The notes below the pieces were generated by a model. It worked only from the letters and a program-made list of their open reading frames with translations. It was not told the DNA's origin and ran no database searches. DNA of 64,000 nt from Acidobacteriota bacterium (GTDB lineage: Bacteria > Acidobacteriota > Terriglobia > Bryobacterales > Bryobacteraceae). The stretch spans positions 1 through 64,000 of the forward strand of contig JAEZIJ010000242.1 of the NCBI GenBank assembly GCA_023436715.1, in the 5' to 3' direction. Below, one piece after another: positions 43,093 through 52,213 of the stretch. Positions within the stretch are counted from its first letter, which is position 1. Every line of letters starts with the position of its first letter. The translations under genes were made by a program, and so were the position numbers.

Positions 43093-45874
43093 AACGTTTG
43101 TTCTCCTGGCTGCGCTGGCCGTGCGCGCGGTCGCCGGACCCGTCGAGTTCGGCATGGCGGAAGTGGGCCGCGCGATCGCCGCACGCGGCCTCCGGCCCGG
43201 AGCTATCCGCTTCCAGACCGAGATCTGCGACGACGCGCCGGGCTCGTTCCGCATCGCACCGGGAATCATCTCGGGCGGCGACCTACGAGGGTTGATGTAC
43301 GGCTTGCTCGAAGCCGCCGAGCAGATCCGCGAAACCGGCCGCCTCACGCTAACCAAACGCACACCGGCGGTTCCGATCCGCGGCATCAGGTATTTCCTGC
43401 ACAATCGCGATCTCGAAGGCGATTGGTACTACTCGCGCGAATACTGGCAGGATTTCTTCGCCATGCTCGCGCGGAACCGTTTCAACAGGTTCAACCTCGT
43501 ATTCGCGCACCAAACGAACTACCTCGCGCCGCCGTATCCGTTCTGGGTGGAGGTGGATGCTTTCCCGCAGGTGCGCGTGCCCGGCCTTTCGGAAGCGGAA
43601 CGCAACCGCAACCTGGAGATGCTGCGCTTCATCTCCCAGGCCGCGGCCGACCACGCCATCGATTTCACGCTCGGCATCTGGGAGCACAATATCCAGTCAG
43701 GAATGAAACCGACCGTGGAGGGGCTGACACCCGAAAACATCGGGCCGTACAGCTACGCGGCGCTGAGGAAAGTGCTGGCGGCGTGCCCGGCAATCCGCAG
43801 CATACAGATGCGTACCAACTCGGAGTCCGGCATTCCGAACTCGCGGCAGGTGGAGTTCTACCGCGACTACGTTTTCCGCGCGATTAGAGATGCGGGGAGG
43901 CGCGTGGTGCTCGACCTCCGTGCGTGGGCGCTGGCGGGCAAAATGCTAGAGGCCGCGAATGCCGCGCAGGTTCCAGTGAGGGTCTCAACGAAATACTGGG
44001 CCGAGGATCTTGGCCGCCCGTACCAGCCGGCGGAAACATTCCCCGGCTACAGTTACATGAACCTGCTCGAAAAGCCGCGCCCGTACGATTTCTATTGGGA
44101 GGTGTGGGGTCTCGGCTCGCACCGTCTGCTGCTGTGGGGCGATCCGGATTTCGTGCGGCGCGCCGCGCCGACCTTCACTCTGTCGGATTCAGCGGGCTTC
44201 GAGATCGATCCCCCGCTGGCCCAGAAAGGCTTCGAGAACCGGCCGGGCAAGTGGGGCGTGCTCACCGGCGCACAGAAAGAGCGCGCGTTCTGGCGTTGGG
44301 AGTTCGAGCGTTACTGGATGTTTTACCTGCTGTGGGGCAGACTGACTTACGATCCGAAGACGCCGGACAAGATCTGGACATCGGAGTTGAAACGCCGCTT
44401 CGGCACCGCCGCGCCGGATGCGCTCGCAGCATATCAGGCGGCGAGCGGCGTGCTGAACGAGATCGTGGCAGCGCACCTCGCCGACCCGAATATGTACATC
44501 TGGCCAGAGATCAACCCCGGCGGGCTGCTCGACGCCTATAAGGACGTGAAGCCGAGCGACTGGCGATTCATCGCCGGTATCCCGGAAGCCGTCCGCAATC
44601 GCGTGGAAGGCATTGCTTCCGCCAAGCAGACACCGCATGAGACGGCCGGGACGCTGCGAAACGCTGCCGAAAAGATCGAGGCCGCCGTCGAGCGCGCCCG
44701 GGCAAAGCTGCCCGAGGGCAACCGCGAATGGCGGTCGATGGAACCGGATTTTCAAGTGCTCGCGCTGCTGGCGCGGTATCACGCGCATAAACAGGTCGCG
44801 GCATTCGAGACGGCGTGGTTTGACGATACCGGCGATGGCGCGGCCCTGGCCTCCGCCCGGCGTGAGATTGAGTCCGCCATCTCAGTCTGGGAGAAGCTGG
44901 CGGCGCTTACCGACGGGCTCTATCCCGCGCAGATGGCCTTCGGACCCGATGACATAGGGCACTGGAAGGACAAGCTGCCCTATGTGCGGCATGACCTGAA
45001 ACTGCTTGAGGAGCGACAGAAGGTGCTCGAGCAGTTCGGACGCTTCGATTTTGGTTTTGACTTCGGCGGGCCGGTGGCGGAGCCGCGCGGGTACAGGCAG
45101 GATCCCTTCGTCGTCCGGAATACAGTGGCGCCGCGTTTCTCTCCCGTTGGGCCAGGCACCAAATTCAGCGAGGCGGCCGGCTTCGGATGGGTAACGGAGG
45201 GCGAGCGGCAGGCGCGGGCGCTGCCGTTGACGCCGTACCTCGAAGTGCGCGCCGCTTCACGGAATCCGAAGTCGCTTCCCGCAAACATGCTTTACGGCGA
45301 TGCGATTGAAGGCCGCGGCGCGCAGACGTTTCGGATTCGCGCGGCCGATGGACGCTACTCCGTGCTCTTCCTCGATCCGGACGGCAGTTCGAGGCCGCGG
45401 GAATTCGAGGCCCGCAATGGTTATCTGGATGTGGTTTTCCCGGAGGGTGAATGGGTGGTGAGCGGCCTCGTGGTGAAGGGGCCGGGCTCGCGCGCGCTGC
45501 CGTCGCGCTCCACGCCGAAACCGCGGGCGCGTCCGGCGATTGAGCACGTGCCGCCGAAGACGGCCGTGCCCGGGCAGGATCTCGCGCTCACGGTTCGCAT
45601 CGCGCCCGCGAGCGGCGTGAAGGCCGTCCGGCTGCACTACCGGCCGTTGAATCAGCTCGCAACGTTCAAGGTGATTGAGAACGCGGGGGCCAAGGGCGCC
45701 TTCGTTATCCCCGCCACGGATGTTACGAATCGCTGGGACGTGATGTATTACTTTGAGGTATTGAATCAGGAAAACAGCGGGTGGTTTCAGCCCGATCCGC
45801 GCACGGCCACGCCGTATTATGTGGTCACAGTAGTGAGTTCTGAGTCCAAAGTGTTACAACCGGAGGCAAAATGA
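43082..45874 (+). CDS. Secreted multidomain glycoside hydrolase (GH20/GH67-like barrel)
   Basis: 930 residues from TTG 43082, overlapping the symporter end by 11 bp. A signal peptide (RTFVLLAALAVRAVAG) is followed by a small N-terminal alpha/beta domain (SGGDLRGLMYGLLEAAEQI), typical of chitobiase or glucuronidase N-domains. A TIM barrel starts RGIRYFLHNRDLEGDWYYS; TLGIWEHNI and TNSESGIP are candidate active-site regions. A helical domain (about 430-640) and C-terminal beta-sandwich domains follow, the last with VTNRWDVMYYFEVLN. Family and substrate cannot be fixed by eye. It should act in the periplasm or outside. Confidence 0.65.
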   Translation: MPSRTFVLLAALAVRAVAGPVEFGMAEVGRAIAARGLRPGAIRFQTEICDDAPGSFRIAPGIISGGDLRGLMYGLLEAAEQIRETGRLTLTKRTPAVPIRGIRYFLHNRDLEGDWYYSREYWQDFFAMLARNRFNRFNLVFAHQTNYLAPPYPFWVEVDAFPQVRVPGLSEAERNRNLEMLRFISQAAADHAIDFTLGIWEHNIQSGMKPTVEGLTPENIGPYSYAALRKVLAACPAIRSIQMRTNSESGIPNSRQVEFYRDYVFRAIRDAGRRVVLDLRAWALAGKMLEAANAAQVPVRVSTKYWAEDLGRPYQPAETFPGYSYMNLLEKPRPYDFYWEVWGLGSHRLLLWGDPDFVRRAAPTFTLSDSAGFEIDPPLAQKGFENRPGKWGVLTGAQKERAFWRWEFERYWMFYLLWGRLTYDPKTPDKIWTSELKRRFGTAAPDALAAYQAASGVLNEIVAAHLADPNMYIWPEINPGGLLDAYKDVKPSDWRFIAGIPEAVRNRVEGIASAKQTPHETAGTLRNAAEKIEAAVERARAKLPEGNREWRSMEPDFQVLALLARYHAHKQVAAFETAWFDDTGDGAALASARREIESAISVWEKLAALTDGLYPAQMAFGPDDIGHWKDKLPYVRHDLKLLEERQKVLEQFGRFDFGFDFGGPVAEPRGYRQDPFVVRNTVAPRFSPVGPGTKFSEAAGFGWVTEGERQARALPLTPYLEVRAASRNPKSLPANMLYGDAIEGRGAQTFRIRAADGRYSVLFLDPDGSSRPREFEARNGYLDVVFPEGEWVVSGLVVKGPGSRALPSRSTPKPRARPAIEHVPPKTAVPGQDLALTVRIAPASGVKAVRLHYRPLNQLATFKVIENAGAKGAFVIPATDVTNRWDVMYYFEVLNQENSGWFQPDPRTATPYYVVTVVSSESKVLQPEAK

Positions 45875-46650
45875 TCGCAAGATTTCTTCTGGCACTGGTG
45901 ATTTCGCTGCCGATGCTCGCCCAACGAAACGATGGCGAAGACCACGGCGATCCCCCGTACCTGATCGAAGACGGCTGGAAGGCCCTTTTCAACGGCAAGG
46001 ATTTCACCGGCTGGCACGGCCAGGATCCCAAGCAGCCGTTTGGATGGCTGACCACCAAAGGGGTTACATGGGAGCGGCTGCTTGGCCCGACGCGGCTCGG
46101 GGCGATGCGAGAACCCGGCGACCGCATGCTGAACGGCTTGAACGGGCGCACCGTGAACCTGGTAAGCGACGAGAAATTCGGAGACTGCGAGCTCTACCTG
46201 GAGTTCATGTTGGCGAAGGGCTCGAATTCGGGCGTTTACCTCCAAGGACTGTATGAAGTACAGGTGTTCGACAGCTACGGCTCCACGGAACCGATATCCT
46301 CTTCCGATGCGGGCGGCATTTATCACCGCTGGATCGACGAAAAGGGCGTGGGCGGGTCGGCGCCGTCCCGCAACGCTTCGCGACCGCCCGGACAGTGGCA
46401 GTCCTATCACATCTGGTTCCAGGCCCCACGCTTCGATGCCGGCGGCAAGAAGATCCAGAACGCGAAGTTCCTGCGCGTAGTCTTTAACGGCTTCTCCGTT
46501 CAGGACAACGTGGATTGCGAAGGGCCGACGCGCGCGCACATGGACATCCCCGAAGCACCTCTGAACCCGCTGATGCTGCAGGGCGATCACGGCCCGGTGG
46601 CCTATCGGAACATCTACATCAGGCCGCTCAGGCCGATAATCGAAAGATGA
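45871..46650 (+). CDS. Secreted DUF1080 (3-keto-glycoside hydrolase-like) protein
   Basis: 259 residues with a signal peptide (MIARFLLALVISLPMLAQ). The DUF1080 opening GWKALFNGKDFTGWHGQDP is unmistakable, and SNSGVYLQGLYEVQVFDSYG is the conserved core of this jelly-roll lectin-like fold. Members have been linked to hydrolysis of 3-keto-disaccharides formed by Gfo/Idh-type oxidoreductases. The start overlaps the upstream glycosidase by 4 bp and the stop overlaps the cyclase by 4 bp. It probably works on the same glycan. Confidence 0.88.
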   Translation: MIARFLLALVISLPMLAQRNDGEDHGDPPYLIEDGWKALFNGKDFTGWHGQDPKQPFGWLTTKGVTWERLLGPTRLGAMREPGDRMLNGLNGRTVNLVSDEKFGDCELYLEFMLAKGSNSGVYLQGLYEVQVFDSYGSTEPISSSDAGGIYHRWIDEKGVGGSAPSRNASRPPGQWQSYHIWFQAPRFDAGGKKIQNAKFLRVVFNGFSVQDNVDCEGPTRAHMDIPEAPLNPLMLQGDHGPVAYRNIYIRPLRPIIER

Positions 46651-47282
46651 GCGGGAGCTGGATCGACATCTCCGTTCCGCTGCGCAGCGGGATGGTGCAC
46701 TGGCCCGGGGACCAGGATGTACGCCTCGATCGCAAGCTCGCTCTCGAGCGCGGCGATCCGATGAATCTCACCGCCGCGTCGATGAGCTTGCACACCGGAA
46801 CGCACATGGATGCGCCGCTGCATTTTGTGGCGGGCGCGCCGGGTATCGACCGCATGCCCCCGGATGCCACCGTTGGCCGCGCTCGCGTGCTGGAGTTCCC
46901 GGCCGCCGCGAAGATCGGCCGCGCGGAACTGGAGCCGCATGCCGTTGAAGCCGGCGAGCGCATTCTGCTGAAAACCAGCAACTCAGCCCGTTGCTGGCGC
47001 ACGGACAAGTTCGTCGCCGATTTCGTTTCCGTGACGCCGGATGGCGCACGCTACCTGGCCGGGCGCGGCATTAGAGCGGTGGGGATCGATTACATTTCGA
47101 TCGGACCGGACGGTGCGGAAGGCGATGAAACGCATCGCGTGCTGATGTCCGCGGGCATCTGGATCATCGAAGGGCTCGACCTGTCAGTGGTCGAGCCTGG
47201 AGAGTATGACCTGATCTGCCTTCCGCTGAAGGTGCTCGACGGCGACGGCGCCCCGGCGCGTGCCATTGTGCGCCGGCTCTGA
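46647..47282 (+). CDS. Cyclase / kynurenine-formamidase-like metal hydrolase
   Basis: 211 residues. Starts SWIDISVPLRSGMVHWPGD, and the metal motif HTGTHMDAPLHF is intact, with the later DYISIGPDGAEGDETHRVLM. These dinuclear enzymes hydrolyse formamides, lactones or related bonds. In a sugar operon it could open a lactone, but it might also be a kynurenine formamidase; no tryptophan-degradation gene is nearby. ATG at 46647 overlaps the DUF1080 stop (ATGA). Last gene of the four-gene unit. Confidence 0.85.
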   Translation: MSGSWIDISVPLRSGMVHWPGDQDVRLDRKLALERGDPMNLTAASMSLHTGTHMDAPLHFVAGAPGIDRMPPDATVGRARVLEFPAAAKIGRAELEPHAVEAGERILLKTSNSARCWRTDKFVADFVSVTPDGARYLAGRGIRAVGIDYISIGPDGAEGDETHRVLMSAGIWIIEGLDLSVVEPGEYDLICLPLKVLDGDGAPARAIVRRL

Positions 47283-47324
47283 CCGGCCAAACCGCGCCCC
47301 GGAAGACGTGCACAAGCTAGTCAG

Positions 47325-49940
47325 CTACTTCGCATCGCGCCAGTTGTCACCGAGGCCGACATCGGCGACCAGAGGTACCTCGAGCCTGTAGACGTCCTCC
47401 ATGCCGCCCTTGACCAGCTTCCGCACTTCGGCAACCTCCTCGGGCGGAGCTTCGAAGATCAGCTCGTCATGAACCTGGAGCAGCATGGCCGTGCGCAACT
47501 TCCGCTTCTCGAGTTCCCGATCGATCCGGATCATGGCGAGCTTGATGAGGTCCGCCGCGGTGCCTTGAAGCGGCGTGTTCACGGCAGTGCGTTCCGCAAA
47601 TCCCCGCGCGTTCGGGTTGCGGCTGTGCATGTCGGGAATCGGCCGTTCCCGCCCGAACAAGGTCCTGGTCACACCCGTGCGCCGCACTTCGTCGATAGTC
47701 TCATCGATGAAGCGCCGGACGCCGGTGTAGCGCGCGAAGTAGTTGTCGATGTAAGTCTGGGCCTCCTGGCGCGGGATGCCCAGTTGGGCGGCGAGACCGA
47801 ACGCGCTCAGCCCGTACACGATGCCGAAGTTCACCGCTTTCGCGCGGCGGCGCAGCTCGGGATTCACCATGAGCGGCGGCACGCCGAACACCTCGGCCGC
47901 GGTCCGCGTGTGTATGTCCTCGCCCTTCCGGAACGCCTCGACCAGCACGGGGCACTTCGCGAAGTGGGCCAGCAGGCGCAGTTCGATCTGCGAGTAGTCC
48001 GCCACGATGAGCTTCCAGCCCTCGCGCGGCACGAAGGCGGCGCGAATCTCGCGGCCGAGTTCGGTCCGGATGGGGATGTTCTGAAGATTCGGATTTGAAG
48101 ATGAGAGGCGGCCGGTGGCGGCGCCGGTTTGATTGAAGCTGGTGTGAAGGCGGCCGGTACGCGGATCGATGAGCGCGGGCAGCGCGTCCACGTACGTCCC
48201 CTTCAGTTTCGCAAGCTGGCGGTAGTCGAGCACCTTGCGAACGATCTCGTGATCGGCCGCGAGTTCCTCAAGCACGTCGGCCGCGGTCGAGATCGTTTTG
48301 CCTTTGCCATACCGAACCGGCGCGGGCAGGTTCAGATCTTCGAACAGCACCTTGCCGAGTTGCTGGGGCGAGTTGATGTTGAAGGTCTTGCCCGCAAGTC
48401 CGCAGATCTCCCCGGTCAGCCGCTGTATGTCCGCATCCATCGTCCCGGAGAGACGGCGCAGTTCGGCCGGGTTGACCCGAATTCCGAGTTGCTCCATGCG
48501 GGCCAGCACATCGGCCAGCGGGAGGTCGATCATGTCGTACAGCTTGCGGAAGCCTCGCTCGTCCACCTGCCGGCCAAGCGTGCTTGAGAGTTCGAGCGCG
48601 CAATCGGCCTGGTGCTCGACAATCGCTTCCAGCCGGAGGTCCAGGTGCCTGCGCGTCAGCACCTCGAGCGAGCAGCCGGAAGGATCGGCGTTCAGCAGGA
48701 ACGCGTAGAGCATCACATCGTCGCGGAAACCGCGCGGCTGGATGTTGAACTTCGCGAGTGCGAGGCTGATCTGCTTCACGTCGTGGCCGATCTTCGGGCG
48801 GGTTTCGTCCTCGAGCATCGCGCGGAGCCCCTCGATCAGCGTCGCGCGAACGGCGCGCGCCTGTGCAGGTTTCGAGGACAAGCCCAGGAGAGGCTCTTCT
48901 TCCGCGGAGAAGAACCCGGGCGCGCGTTCGGGGCCGGCGGGCGTGGCAGTTCCGATTGCGATAGCAACCGGCTCGCCGGGCGGGATCGTGGCAAGCCATT
49001 CGTCGAGCGCTTCGGGCGAATCGAGCGTGGCGTAGTCGCGCGTGCGCGTGTCTTCCTCAGGTCCTAATTCCTTTAGGAGGCTGTAGAACTCCAGTTCCTT
49101 GTAGAGTTCCTTCAGCACGGCGGTGTTCGGCTCTTCTGTCCGCACGTCGTCGAGACAGAACTCGATGGGGACGTTTGTGTCGATGGTCGCGAGGCGCTTG
49201 CTGAGCAGGACGCGCTCGCGGTTCTGCTGCAAACTCTCGCGGTAGCGTTTCCCGTACCCTTTGTCGCCGAGTTCGCCGGCGCGGTCCAGCGCCGCTTCCA
49301 CGGAGCCGAAACGCAGGATGAGGTCGCGGGCGCCCTTGTCGCCAATGCCGGGCGCCCCGGGGATGTTATCGATGGCGTCGCCTTTGAGCGCAAGCAGGTC
49401 GGCCACCTGCTCCGGCTTGACCCCCATTTTGTCTTCCACCTTCGCCGGGTCGTACCAGAGGTCTTCCTGGATGGGGTTGTACATCGAGACATGCTCATCT
49501 ACGAGTTGCAGCATGTCCTTGTCGCTCGAAACGATGGCGACATCCGTTCCGGACGCCTCGGCGCGGCGCGCAATGGCTCCGATCACGTCGTCGGCTTCGA
49601 AACCCGGGTATTCGAGGATGGGAATCCGCATGGCCTCGAGCAGGCGGCGAATGTAGGCGATCTGCTGGATCAGCTCGGGGGGCGCCTCCGGGCGGTTCGC
49701 TTTGTATTCGGCGAACTCCTGTTCGCGGAAGGTCGGACCGGAGCTCTCGAACACGGCAGCCATGAATTCCGGCTCGTAGGCAGCGGTCAGCTTGCGCAAC
49801 ATGTTGGTGAAGATGTAGACGGCCTCGGTGGGCAGTCCGGTGGAGGTGCGCATCGTCGGCGCCGCCATCCGCGCACGGGCATGATACGCGCGGAAAATGA
49901 ACCCGAAGGTATCGATCAAAAAGAGCCGGCCGGGGGGCAT
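47325..49940 (-). CDS. polA: DNA polymerase I with degenerate 3'-5' exonuclease domain
   Basis: 871 residues from ATG 49940. The 5'-nuclease domain (1-290) has DTFGFIFRAYHA, GFEADDVIGA and SSDKDMLQL with GDAIDNIPGAPGIGDKGA. The middle domain keeps the fold but lacks the proofreading carboxylates: the DxE motif is replaced by VAIAIGTATPAG, and the Exo II region reads IGHDVKQISLAL. The polymerase domain is complete: TGRLSSSNPNLQNIP, ADYSQIELRLLAHF, RRAKAVNFGIVYGLS and LLQVHDELIFE. It should repair and process Okazaki fragments without proofreading. GTG 49973 would add 11 unlikely residues. It is divergent from lpxC. Confidence 0.93.
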   Translation of the reverse strand: MPPGRLFLIDTFGFIFRAYHARARMAAPTMRTSTGLPTEAVYIFTNMLRKLTAAYEPEFMAAVFESSGPTFREQEFAEYKANRPEAPPELIQQIAYIRRLLEAMRIPILEYPGFEADDVIGAIARRAEASGTDVAIVSSDKDMLQLVDEHVSMYNPIQEDLWYDPAKVEDKMGVKPEQVADLLALKGDAIDNIPGAPGIGDKGARDLILRFGSVEAALDRAGELGDKGYGKRYRESLQQNRERVLLSKRLATIDTNVPIEFCLDDVRTEEPNTAVLKELYKELEFYSLLKELGPEEDTRTRDYATLDSPEALDEWLATIPPGEPVAIAIGTATPAGPERAPGFFSAEEEPLLGLSSKPAQARAVRATLIEGLRAMLEDETRPKIGHDVKQISLALAKFNIQPRGFRDDVMLYAFLLNADPSGCSLEVLTRRHLDLRLEAIVEHQADCALELSSTLGRQVDERGFRKLYDMIDLPLADVLARMEQLGIRVNPAELRRLSGTMDADIQRLTGEICGLAGKTFNINSPQQLGKVLFEDLNLPAPVRYGKGKTISTAADVLEELAADHEIVRKVLDYRQLAKLKGTYVDALPALIDPRTGRLHTSFNQTGAATGRLSSSNPNLQNIPIRTELGREIRAAFVPREGWKLIVADYSQIELRLLAHFAKCPVLVEAFRKGEDIHTRTAAEVFGVPPLMVNPELRRRAKAVNFGIVYGLSAFGLAAQLGIPRQEAQTYIDNYFARYTGVRRFIDETIDEVRRTGVTRTLFGRERPIPDMHSRNPNARGFAERTAVNTPLQGTAADLIKLAMIRIDRELEKRKLRTAMLLQVHDELIFEAPPEEVAEVRKLVKGGMEDVYRLEVPLVADVGLGDNWRDAK

Positions 49941-50113
49941 AAGGTCCCATTTTAGCGTGCCGGGCGTGGACACCCCACCGCCGGCCTAAAGCGTTTACGC
50001 CACAATCGTCCTTACAGAGTGTTGTAATCCAGCCACACTGCTGGTTTAGATTCCTAGCTCTTACAACCACTTACGGTTGGGAGACAGAATTGCTTGTTTA
50101 AGGGATTCGCCAT

Positions 50114-51004
50114 ATGCGCTTTGAAACGACGTTGCAGCGCCCCGTGGAGGCCACCGGGGTGGGGCTTCACAGTGGCGTTCCTGTGAAGATCCGGATGGTT
50201 CCGGCGCCGCCTTCCACCGGAATCGTGTTCGTGCGGACCGACCTGGACGGGTTCCACATTCCTGCAAGTTGGCGGCATGTCGCGCGCGTCAGCTATGCCA
50301 CCAGCCTGATGCGGCAGGGCGTCCTGATCTCCACCACTGAGCATCTGCTGAGTGTTTTCTATAGCATGGGAGTGGATAACGCCTACGTCGAGATCGACAA
50401 CCTCGAGGTTCCGATTCTCGACGGCAGCGGGTCGCCCTTCGTTGCCATGGTCCGGAACGCAGGGCTGAAGACCTACCGCCGCATGCGGCGTTACCTTCGG
50501 ATCCGGCGCCCGGTCACCGTGGAGGATCGCGGAAGGCGCATCTCCATCCTGCCCGCGGAGAGCTTTCGTTTGAGCTGCGATGTCTTCTTCAACCATCCGC
50601 TGGTGGGGCGGCAGGTGCTCGAAATGGAAGTGACTCCGGAAACCTATGCAGCCGACGTCGCGCCCGCCCGGACGTTCGGTTTTGCCCATGAACTGAAGCA
50701 GATGCAAGACATGGGCCTGATCCGTGGCGCATCGCTCGAAAACGCGGTTTGCTTCGATACCGAGCGTGTGCTGAACCCGGAGGGGCTGCGATTCCCCGAT
50801 GAGTGCTGCCGGCACAAGGCGCTGGACCTTATCGGAGATCTCGCGCTGATAGGCAGGCCGCTGCTCGGACACGTGGTCGCCGAGCGAGCCGGCCATGCGA
50901 TGCATGCGGCGATGGTGAGCCGCATCATGAGCGATCCTTCGCTCTACGAAATCCTGAGCTTCGATCAACTTGCGAACCGCGTCGTAAGCGCCTTGGTATC
51001 CTGA
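50114..51004 (+). CDS. lpxC: UDP-3-O-acyl-N-acetylglucosamine deacetylase
   Basis: Zinc amidase that commits UDP-acyl-GlcNAc to lipid A synthesis, 296 residues. It begins TTLQRPVEATGVGLHSGVPV. Catalytic Glu and zinc His are in STTEHLLSVFYSMG, the further zinc ligands in CRHKALDLIGDLAL, and the catalytic His in ERAGHAMHAAM. Presence of lpxC implies lipopolysaccharide and an outer membrane. AAGGGA about 8-9 bases upstream is the ribosome site. It shares a roughly 170-bp divergent upstream region with polA, where TTGTAA and TTTAGA, 17 bases apart, may form its promoter. Confidence 0.95.
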   Translation: MRFETTLQRPVEATGVGLHSGVPVKIRMVPAPPSTGIVFVRTDLDGFHIPASWRHVARVSYATSLMRQGVLISTTEHLLSVFYSMGVDNAYVEIDNLEVPILDGSGSPFVAMVRNAGLKTYRRMRRYLRIRRPVTVEDRGRRISILPAESFRLSCDVFFNHPLVGRQVLEMEVTPETYAADVAPARTFGFAHELKQMQDMGLIRGASLENAVCFDTERVLNPEGLRFPDECCRHKALDLIGDLALIGRPLLGHVVAERAGHAMHAAMVSRIMSDPSLYEILSFDQLANRVVSALVS

Positions 51005-51032
51005 AGATCGTGGAAGACTTCCACGGTCGAAG

Positions 51033-51605
51033 ATGCGCTCGTTGAACATCCCGAACCTGCTTTCACTGGCGCGTTTGGCCCTTGTGCCCTTTGCCGTGCG
51101 TGCGGTGCTTGCGGACGACTATGTGGGCGCGCTGTGGATCTTCGCGGCGGCGGCGGTGACGGATGCGCTCGACGGCCCCCTGGCCCGGCATCTTCACTGC
51201 ACGACCCGGCTGGGCGCCTACCTCGACCCCATCGCGGATAAAGCGCTTTTGAGCTCCACCTACCTCGCTTTGGGAGCGGCCGGACTGGCTCCGTGGTGGC
51301 TCGTAGGGCTGATCTTCGGGCGGGACCTGCTGATACTGGCATTGGTGGGAGCGGGCCTGTTATTCACGAGCTACCGCGATTTCCCCCCAAACATCTGGGG
51401 AAAACTGAGCACGACGGTTCAGGCGGTTGCGGCTGTATGGGTTATTGTCGCGAGGGCATTCCCGGCCTCGGCGCTGTCATCCGCGCCTTTACTCTGGGCC
51501 GTGGCCGCGGCAACGGCGTGGAGCGGTCTGACGTATGTCTGGCGCGCGGCCGGAATGGCTCAGGAGGCGTTTCGCAGGCATCGCTCGCCGGTCGAATCGG
51601 ATTGA
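51033..51605 (+). CDS. CDP-alcohol phosphatidyltransferase (PgsA-like)
   Basis: 190 residues, integral membrane. The signature D-x2-DG-x2-AR-x8-G-x3-D-x3-D is perfect, beginning at DALDGPLARHLH and ending GAYLDPIADK. It opens SLNIPNLLSLARLALVPFAV. It should transfer a phosphatidyl group from CDP-diacylglycerol to an alcohol, most likely glycerol-3-phosphate for phosphatidylglycerol; other alcohols cannot be ruled out. It follows lpxC after 28 bp, an envelope-lipid grouping. Confidence 0.85.
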   Translation: MRSLNIPNLLSLARLALVPFAVRAVLADDYVGALWIFAAAAVTDALDGPLARHLHCTTRLGAYLDPIADKALLSSTYLALGAAGLAPWWLVGLIFGRDLLILALVGAGLLFTSYRDFPPNIWGKLSTTVQAVAAVWVIVARAFPASALSSAPLLWAVAAATAWSGLTYVWRAAGMAQEAFRRHRSPVESD

Positions 51606-51648
51606 CGCGCCCATAACGGAGGCGTACCCTTAAGAGGAGGGGAAACCG

Positions 51649-52209
51649 GTGACTCGCTACGTACCTTCACGCCATTACGTGTGGGCAGGTTTGACCGCGA
51701 TCCTTTGCGGGGCGTTTTCGGTGTGGTGCGGGTTGAGATGGGCTCCTGCGTACCTTGCCGCAGCCCTGTTTATGGCAAGCGCAGCCGTTCTCCTCTACTT
51801 CGCAACACGGCCGGCCGTCGAAATCTGCGAAACGCACGTCGCGATCGGCAGACGCAATATCCCCTGGGTAGACATACGCCGTCTGGACCGCACCGGCTGG
51901 CAGTCGCCGCTCATTCTGAATATCACCCTGTTCGACGATACCCGCGTGCTCCTGGTGTATCCGGGAGACCTGGATTCTTCGAACAGCCTGCTGCGGCACC
52001 TGCAGCGCGGCGCGCGCGAAGCGCTCATCGACGGCAAGACTTATCGCGAGTTTCATGGCGATTCGGCGCAGGCCTCCGGGAACAAGGTGTTGGCGTCGCC
52101 CCGGTACAGACTTCTTCGCCCGGAAGACGAAGCGGAGGTCGAGCGCCTGTACCAGCGGTTGAAGACCGTCCGGCATCTCGATCCCGACAACTCCACGGAC
52201 GAAAACTAA
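51649..52209 (+). CDS. Hypothetical membrane protein with PH-like domain
   Basis: 186 residues from GTG 51649, with an excellent AGAGGAGG Shine-Dalgarno eight bases upstream. Two N-terminal helices (WAGLTAILCGAFSVWCGLRW and LAAALFMASAAVLLYFA) are followed by a beta-rich cytoplasmic domain beginning ETHVAIGRRNIPWVDIRRLD, in the style of bacterial PH (bPH2) domains, and a charged helical tail. Not a known family by eye. It is followed within 5 bp by the YdcF-like gene, so the two are co-transcribed. Confidence 0.55.
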   Translation: MTRYVPSRHYVWAGLTAILCGAFSVWCGLRWAPAYLAAALFMASAAVLLYFATRPAVEICETHVAIGRRNIPWVDIRRLDRTGWQSPLILNITLFDDTRVLLVYPGDLDSSNSLLRHLQRGAREALIDGKTYREFHGDSAQASGNKVLASPRYRLLRPEDEAEVERLYQRLKTVRHLDPDNSTDEN

Positions 52210-52213
52210 GTCC

